Below are positions 14,434 to 18,830 of a stretch of DNA of 18,830 bases, one piece after another. The translations under genes were made by a program, and so were the position numbers. The stretch covers positions 1 to 18,830 of the forward strand of contig DASCPW010000077.1 of the NCBI GenBank assembly GCA_036012725.1. Direction: 5' to 3'. The notes under the pieces were generated by a model that was given only the letters and a program-made list of their open reading frames with translations, had not been told where the DNA came from and searched no databases. This DNA comes from GCA-2686765 sp036012725. Its GTDB lineage: Bacteria > Pseudomonadota > Alphaproteobacteria > Rhodospirillales > 2-02-FULL-58-16. How positions within the stretch are numbered: position 1 is the first letter of the stretch; the number at the start of each line of letters is the position of its first letter.

Positions 14434-15492
14434 TCAAGAAGCCCCGGAGGGTTCCCTAGCGGCAAGAACGCCGAGCGCCTGACCGATCAATTCGGTCAGG
14501 ATACCGGCTACCGTTTGTTCCCCTTTGACCATGCCGACGCTTTGGCCCGCCATCAGCGAGCCGTTTTCCACGTCGCCGTCGATTGCCGCCCGTTTCAGGG
14601 CGCCGGCCCAAAACTTCTCGATTTCAAGCTGGGCTTCCTGCTGGCTCAGGTCTTTGCGCCGAAAGCGTTCAATGACCTGGCGCTGGGTTTCCATGAACTG
14701 CTTGGTGCCCTCGTTAACCAGAGCCCTGACCGGGATCACCGGGAAATTGGGATCCAACTGAACCGTCGGCAGAGCATCGCGGGCGTTGGCGCGGATGAAG
14801 GCTTTCTTAAAATCGGGATGGGCTATGGATTCGGAGGCGCAGACGAACCGGGTTCCCAACTGGCATCCGACGGCGCCCATTTCCAGATAAGAAATGATGG
14901 CCTCTCCGCGGCCGATGCCGCCGGCAACGAAAACCGGGGCTTTCCCCACCTCGGGAAGAATCTCCTGGGCAAGAACACTGGTCGCCACGGGGCCGATATG
15001 GCCACCCGCCTCGGCGCCTTCTATGACCAGGGCGTCGGCGCCGGAGCGCAACAGCCGTTTTGCCAGGGCGACAGCAGGGGCAAAGCAAATCACCTTGACG
15101 CCGGCGTCCTTGACCCGCCTGATGGCAGCACCGGGTGGCAAGCCGCCCGCCAAAACAACATGGCTAACTTGGTGTTTGACGCAGATGTCGATGAGGGCGT
15201 CAAGCTCGGGATGCATGGTGATCAGATTGACCCCGAACGGTTTGTCCGTAAGCACCTTGGTGGCGGCGACCTCGGCGTCCAAAAGATTGGGTGGCATGGC
15301 GCCGCAAGCGATGACACCGAAACCGCCGCCGTTGGAAATGGCCGCCACCAGGTTTCGCTCCGACAGCCAGGTCATGGCGCCACCCATGATGGCGTAACGG
15401 CAACCGAGAAAATCACAGCCGCCTTGCCAGAGCCTTTGCAAACAGGATCCCGGTGATAAAGGAGCCAAGCCGTCAGTCCACGTCAAGACCAT
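14434..15492 (-). CDS. Nitronate monooxygenase / 2-nitropropane dioxygenase-like flavoprotein
   Basis: A 352-residue FMN-dependent TIM-barrel protein of the nitronate monooxygenase/FabK superfamily. Visible motifs are CRYAIMGGAM and NGGGFGVIACG near the N-terminus (31-64), EGAEAGGHIG (158-167), GGIGRGE (191-197) contacting FMN phosphate, and the C-terminal GSLMAGQSVG (311-320) typical of this group. Members oxidise alkyl nitronates, but the superfamily also includes enoyl-ACP reductase FabK and quinone reductases, so the substrate is not certain. With ATG at 15492 it overlaps the end of lysC by 20 bp; a TTG at 15441 with a GGGA site five bases upstream is a credible alternative that matches the family N-terminus better. 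Its stop lies one base before the ptsP start, so the three genes are almost certainly co-transcribed. Confidence 0.85.
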   Translation of the reverse strand: MVLTWTDGLAPLSPGSCLQRLWQGGCDFLGCRYAIMGGAMTWLSERNLVAAISNGGGFGVIACGAMPPNLLDAEVAATKVLTDKPFGVNLITMHPELDALIDICVKHQVSHVVLAGGLPPGAAIRRVKDAGVKVICFAPAVALAKRLLRSGADALVIEGAEAGGHIGPVATSVLAQEILPEVGKAPVFVAGGIGRGEAIISYLEMGAVGCQLGTRFVCASESIAHPDFKKAFIRANARDALPTVQLDPNFPVIPVRALVNEGTKQFMETQRQVIERFRRKDLSQQEAQLEIEKFWAGALKRAAIDGDVENGSLMAGQSVGMVKGEQTVAGILTELIGQALGVLAAREPSGAS

Positions 15493-16693
15493 AGGCTCCG
15501 TGCAGGGCGCGCAGGGCCAATTCAGTATATTCCTCGGCGATCAAGACACTGACCTTGATCTCGGAAGTGGATATGACCTGAATGTTGATGCCTTTTTCCG
15601 CCAGGGTTTGGAACATGCGCAGCGCAACGCCGGCATGAGAGCGCATCCCAACGCCGATGACGGAGACCTTGACCACGTCGGCATCGGCAACCAAGCCGGC
15701 ATAGCCCAGATCATCGCGTCTTTCTTCCAGGATCGCCACCGCGCGGTCCAAGTCCGCCTTGGTGACGGTGAAGGTCAGATCGGTGGTCTTTTGATCCGCC
15801 GAGACGTTTTGCACGATCATGTCGACGTTGACGCTGGCATCGGCAAGCGGGCCGAAAATTCCAGCGGCGACGCCGGGTCTGTCGGCGACCTGGATCAAAG
15901 TAATCTTCGCCTCGTCCCGGCTGTATGCGATTCCACTGACTAGTTCCTGTTCCACGATTTCATCCTCGTCAATGACCAGAGTGCCCGGCTCATCGGAAAA
16001 GCTGGAAAGGACCTGCAGCCGAACACCGTGTTTCATGGCCATTTCCACGGCTCGGGTCTGCAAGATTTTGGCCCCGACGGAGGCCATTTCGAGCATTTCC
16101 TCATAAGTGATTTTTTCCAATTTCCGCGCTTTTTCGACAATGCGCGGGTCGGATGTGTAAATGCCATCCACGTCCGTATAAATGTCGCAACGATCGGCAT
16201 TCAACGCCGCGGCAAGGGCAACCGCCGTGGTATCGGAACCGCCCCGGCCCAGGGTGGTGATGCGGCTGTCGGGGCCGAGCCCTTGAAAACCGGCGGCGAC
16301 AACCACCTCGCCGACGGCCAATCGGCGTTCCAGTTCGACGCTGTCGATGGTTTCGATACGGGCCTTGCCATGAACACCGTTGGTGTGGATGGGAATCTGC
16401 CATCCCAGCCATGAGCGGGCGGCAACCCCTATATTTTGCAGCGCCAGGGCGAGCAGGCCGGCGGTAACTTGCTCACCGGTTGAAACCACCACATCATACT
16501 CACGGGCATCATGCAGGATGCTGATCTCGCTGGCATGGTTGACAAGCCGATCCGTCATCCCGGCCATCGCCGAGACAATAACCAAAACTTGGTTATCGGC
16601 GCCGACTTCGCGTTTTACACGCTTCGCGGCGTCCTTGACCCGTTCAACGTCGGCCAAGGACGTGCCACCGAATTTCTGAACGATACGAGCCAT
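15473..16693 (-). CDS. lysC: Aspartate kinase
   Basis: A 406-residue monofunctional aspartokinase that phosphorylates aspartate at the head of lysine, methionine and threonine synthesis. The kinase domain starts MARIVQKFGGTS with the KFGGTS nucleotide-binding motif at 7-12. STGEQV (71-76), the GRGGSDTTAVALA segment (149-161) and YTDVDGIYTSDPR (172-184) follow. Two ACT domains occupy about 262-406 and would carry feedback inhibition. The ATG at 16693 has a GGGAG site nine bases upstream; the frame continues 57 codons further, but that stretch shows no family similarity. It is transcribed divergently from ubiG across a 143-bp gap and leads an operon with the flavoprotein and ptsP. Confidence 0.97.
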   Translation of the reverse strand: MARIVQKFGGTSLADVERVKDAAKRVKREVGADNQVLVIVSAMAGMTDRLVNHASEISILHDAREYDVVVSTGEQVTAGLLALALQNIGVAARSWLGWQIPIHTNGVHGKARIETIDSVELERRLAVGEVVVAAGFQGLGPDSRITTLGRGGSDTTAVALAAALNADRCDIYTDVDGIYTSDPRIVEKARKLEKITYEEMLEMASVGAKILQTRAVEMAMKHGVRLQVLSSFSDEPGTLVIDEDEIVEQELVSGIAYSRDEAKITLIQVADRPGVAAGIFGPLADASVNVDMIVQNVSADQKTTDLTFTVTKADLDRAVAILEERRDDLGYAGLVADADVVKVSVIGVGMRSHAGVALRMFQTLAEKGINIQVISTSEIKVSVLIAEEYTELALRALHGAYGLDVD

Positions 16694-16774
16694 CAATATC
16701 GACTCCCAACCAGTACAGTGCGGTTGATTATTGAAATTTTTTGGCGGAGCCGGTTGCAGCCCGGCGAACTCATA

Positions 16775-16804
16775 TACATACTCCGATAAGGATTCACCAG
16801 GCAA
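16775..16804 (-). promoter_or_regulatory. Possible lysC operon promoter
   Basis: On the minus strand TTGCCT (16804-16799) and TATGTA (16780-16775) are spaced by 18 bp, with the -10 followed by more TA-rich bases, about 80 bp ahead of the lysC ATG. No other pair in the lysC-ubiG gap looked better. Confidence 0.3.
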
Positions 16805-16836
16805 CCCTGGCTCTTCAACAAACCAGCAACCATACG

Positions 16837-17607
16837 ATGGTCGACGACGGCAGACGAAAAACAAAGCCTAGACAAGCCTTCACCACAGCCTCCCCGGATG
16901 AAGTCGCGCGCTTCACGGCGCTGGCCGAAAGCTGGTGGGAGGGAGAAGGTGCCCTCGCCTTTTTGCACATAATCAATCCGCTCCGCATCGCCTATATCCG
17001 AGACCATGCCGCCGGCCATTTCGGACATGATTCCTTGGCCGACAAGCCATTGAAGAATTTGACCCTTCTCGACATCGGTTGTGGCGGCGGCCTGCTTAGC
17101 GAACCCATGCGGCGGCTTGGCGCCCGCGTCACCGGCATAGATGCCAGCGAAAAAAACATTGCCGTCGCCAACCAGCACGCCGGGCAAGGCGGACTCGATA
17201 TCGAATACCAGTGCATTCTGCCGGAAAGCCTCGCCGACAAGGGGCGAGGCTTTGATATTGTCCTCCACATGGAAGTAATCGAACACGTTGCCAATCCACA
17301 AGATTTTTTGCGGATTTGCAGCCATTTGGTCAGACCGGGAGGGACAATGATGATGTCGACCATCAACCGCACTCTCAAGGCTTTTGCCCTCGCTAAAGTA
17401 GGGGCGGAATACCTGCTCCGCCAGTTGCCGGCCGGCACCCATGATTGGCGAAAGTTCATCAAGCCTTCCGAATTGGCCGCCGGCCTCCGCCCCCACGGTG
17501 TCAAAATCACCGACCTCTCGGGATTGACATACAGTCCACTCGCCAGCGAATGGGTCTTGAGCCGCGACCTGGGCGTCAATTACATTGCATTCGCGGTAAA
17601 GGGATAG
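16837..17607 (+). CDS. ubiG: Ubiquinone biosynthesis O-methyltransferase
   Basis: A 256-residue SAM-dependent enzyme that performs both O-methylations in ubiquinone synthesis, acting at the inner face of the membrane. The N-terminal DEVARFTALAESWWEGEG (21-38) and LHIINPLRIAYI (43-54) are typical. Motif I is LLDIGCGGGLLSEP (77-90), the acidic ribose ligand lies in GIDAS (100-104), and the post-motif is HMEVIEHV (144-151). The hallmark block INRTLKA followed by LPAGTHDWRKFIKPSEL (197-213) is specific to UbiG. The ATG at 16837 fits the family length (240-260); an in-frame TTG at 16741 is less likely. No strong ribosome-binding site is visible. It converges with DUF1178, leaving 12 bp and no terminator between the stops. 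Confidence 0.96.
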   Translation: MVDDGRRKTKPRQAFTTASPDEVARFTALAESWWEGEGALAFLHIINPLRIAYIRDHAAGHFGHDSLADKPLKNLTLLDIGCGGGLLSEPMRRLGARVTGIDASEKNIAVANQHAGQGGLDIEYQCILPESLADKGRGFDIVLHMEVIEHVANPQDFLRICSHLVRPGGTMMMSTINRTLKAFALAKVGAEYLLRQLPAGTHDWRKFIKPSELAAGLRPHGVKITDLSGLTYSPLASEWVLSRDLGVNYIAFAVKG

Positions 17608-17619
17608 GACGAAGCAATA

Positions 17620-18054
17620 TTAATCATTGCGGCGCGGAACGACGGGGAGACGGAAAAACTCGATTCCCTCCTTCTCGAGATCAACGCTTTCTTCCTCGCT
17701 CGCCTCGCCGTAAATGCCCCGCTTTTCGGTTTCGCCATAATAAATGCCGCGCGCCTCGTCGGCGAATTTGTCACCAACATACTCGCAGTTTTCTTCAACG
17801 TTCTGGCGCAGCTTGTTCACCGCATTGAGAATGCGTTCGGCGACTTCCGTGGCCCTTAGCTCGGTTGCCTCCGTTTGTTTGTCATTCTTGCCCTTGGCCA
17901 GGTTGGGGCTCATTGGGGCCTTGCTGATCTGGCCGTCACCACAATAGGGACAGGAGATTTCGCGGTGAGCGTTTTGCCGATCGTACGTGGCACCGTCGAG
18001 GAACCAAGCATCGAACCGGTGGCCGTTGGCGCATTTCAACCGATACTTTATCAT
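17620..18054 (-). CDS. DUF1178 family protein
   Basis: A 144-residue protein of a small family of unknown function that is widespread in Alpha- and Betaproteobacteria. It opens MIKYRLKCANGHRFDAWF, and Cys8 with His12 plus Cys35 and Cys38 (SCPYCGD) suggest a zinc-ribbon-like N-terminus. A lysine- and glutamine-rich linker follows, then a helix (VAERILNAVNKLRQ, 71-84) and the conserved ARGIYYGETEKRGIYGEAS (101-119). The C-terminal EGIEFFRLPVVPRRND is typical. The ATG at 18054 was chosen because the product then begins as its relatives do; the frame is open 21 codons further up. It commonly neighbours a Nit-type hydrolase and ubiG, as here. Confidence 0.9.
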   Translation of the reverse strand: MIKYRLKCANGHRFDAWFLDGATYDRQNAHREISCPYCGDGQISKAPMSPNLAKGKNDKQTEATELRATEVAERILNAVNKLRQNVEENCEYVGDKFADEARGIYYGETEKRGIYGEASEEESVDLEKEGIEFFRLPVVPRRND

Positions 18055-18068
18055 CGCGTAAAACTCTG

Positions 18069-18096
18069 TTGCCGGCGAATTGGGCTTATATACTAT
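18069..18096 (+). promoter_or_regulatory. Possible promoter in the divergent DUF1178/methyltransferase gap
   Basis: On the plus strand TTGCCG (18069-18074) and TACTAT (18091-18096) are 16 bp apart, about 45 bp before the methyltransferase ATG. The AT-rich core from 18087 to 18105 could also serve DUF1178 on the other strand. Confidence 0.35.
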
Positions 18097-18141
18097 TAAT
18101 ATTCCATTTTTCGCCAAATTTATACGTCAATCGGTTAAAAA

Positions 18142-18753
18142 ATGGAAATTGTCGGCGACATGTCCTTGCAATCTCGTCACCTGAGAGTTACCGCGCCGTC
18201 CCTTTGGGTCCAGCGTTTTTCACCCCTGATCCCAAAAGGGGGAACGGTGCTCGACCTGGCTTGTGGCGGCGGCCGGCATATCCGTTACCTTTTGAACATG
18301 GGCTATAAAGTTGTGGCCCTGGACCGCGATGTTACCCATGTCGCCGACCTTGCGGACAAGCCGGAAATAGAAGTGATCGAGGCCGACCTGGAGAATGGCG
18401 GCGCATGGCCGGTCGAAGGCCGGACCTTCGATGCCGTTATCATAGTCAATTATCTTTACCGGCCTCTCTTCCAGCGTCTTTTCGAGGCCGTCGGGGAAAA
18501 TGGCCTGTTCATTTACGAAACATTCGCCCGTGGCAACGAAAAAATTACCCGGCCGCGCAATCCCGACCACCTGCTCTGTAGCGGCGAGTTGCTGGAAATG
18601 ACACACAGGCGGCTACAGGTGATCGCTTATGAACACGGCCTCGTCGAGGCTGGCCCCACAACCGGCATCATGCAACGCATCTGCGCCGTCAATGACCTTA
18701 AGGTCAGCAACCGCGAGGACGGCGAACCGGAGCCCCACAACATCCGGCCTTAA
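18142..18753 (+). CDS. Class I SAM-dependent methyltransferase
   Basis: A 203-residue single-domain methyltransferase, substrate unknown. SAM-binding motif I is TVLDLACGGGRHIRYLL (about 35-51), the acidic ribose-binding residue lies in VVALDRD (57-63), and a following EADLENG (79-85) matches the adenine-contact position. NYLYRPLFQRLF and LFIYETFARGNEKITRPRNPDHLL are conserved-looking segments shared with TehB-like proteins often annotated next to Nit and DUF1178 genes. ATG at 18142 lacks a good ribosome-binding site; ATG at 18160 (MSLQSRHL) is possible. It is inserted in opposite orientation between DUF1178 and the hydrolase, and its last four bases overlap the end of the hydrolase gene. Confidence 0.85.
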   Translation: MEIVGDMSLQSRHLRVTAPSLWVQRFSPLIPKGGTVLDLACGGGRHIRYLLNMGYKVVALDRDVTHVADLADKPEIEVIEADLENGGAWPVEGRTFDAVIIVNYLYRPLFQRLFEAVGENGLFIYETFARGNEKITRPRNPDHLLCSGELLEMTHRRLQVIAYEHGLVEAGPTTGIMQRICAVNDLKVSNREDGEPEPHNIRP

Positions 18754-18830
18754 ATGAACTTCCGGTCATGAGAAAGAGCAGGAATTTTACGGCGGGCCTC
18801 GACCACCTTTGACGGGTCGATATCGGCGGT
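18750..18830 (-). CDS. Carbon-nitrogen (Nit-type) hydrolase, C-terminal end only
   Basis: Only the last 26 codons and the TAA stop are inside the window; the gene continues beyond 18830. The visible residues read TADIDPSKVVEARRKIPALS followed by HDRKFI. This matches the C-terminal signature of bacterial Nit1/Nit2-like amidohydrolases, in which an ADID element precedes VxEARxxxPxLxHDR. Such enzymes act on omega-amides, including deaminated glutathione. The catalytic Glu-Lys-Cys triad lies outside the window and cannot be checked. Its stop overlaps the methyltransferase stop in a convergent TTAA (18750-18753). The next gene in transcription order, DUF1178, is its frequent operon partner, but here a plus-strand gene separates them. 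Confidence 0.75.
   Translation of the reverse strand, partial: TADIDPSKVVEARRKIPALSHDRKFI

Noticed and set aside
13512..14459. 315-codon plus-strand ORF opposite ptsP
   Set aside because: Shadow of the PtsP reading frame with no family signature or ribosome-binding site.
14371..15456. 361-codon plus-strand ORF opposite the flavoprotein gene
   Set aside because: Antisense to a protein with clear FMN-binding motifs; composition is that of a complementary frame.

Overview
The window comes from a gene-dense bacterial chromosome, most likely an alphaproteobacterium of the Rhodospirillales type. This is inferred from gene content and order: DUF4167 beside prfA-prmC, lysC next to a GAF-containing ptsP, and DUF1178, ubiG and a Nit-type amidohydrolase clustered together. 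Coding bias is fairly high in GC, while several intergenic gaps are AT-rich. I see no tRNA, rRNA, insertion sequence, integrase or CRISPR array.

Layout. Bases 1-2549 (minus) hold an asparagine-synthetase-like amidotransferase followed by the 5' part of a probable glycosyltransferase, the look of a surface-polysaccharide locus. Bases 2550-3438 are gene-poor: a perfect 22-bp palindrome, a 71-codon hypothetical gene, a 90-nt sequence able to fold into a long hairpin, a likely terminator and a possible 49-codon ORF. A MOSC-domain gene (plus, 3439-4227) then converges on and overlaps a DUF4167 gene.

Bases 4209-11917 (minus) are a compact housekeeping run, in transcription order rodZ-like, ispG, hisS, hemA, prfA, prmC, DUF4167. 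It joins cell-shape control, isoprenoid synthesis, histidyl-tRNA charging, tetrapyrrole synthesis from glutamyl-tRNA, and translation termination (RF1 and its methyltransferase). Bases 12165-16693 (minus) are lysC, a nitronate-monooxygenase-like flavoprotein and ptsP, tightly packed: aspartate-family amino acid synthesis linked with nitrogen-PTS signalling.

Bases 16837-18830 alternate in strand: ubiG (plus, ubiquinone methyltransferase), a DUF1178 zinc-ribbon-like protein (minus), an SAM methyltransferase (plus), and the last 26 codons of a carbon-nitrogen hydrolase (minus) running off the window end.

Most of the window is ordinary core genome. The least explained part is the non-coding stretch 2889-3438. 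Second is the structured leader before DUF4167. I found no convincing novel multi-gene system.
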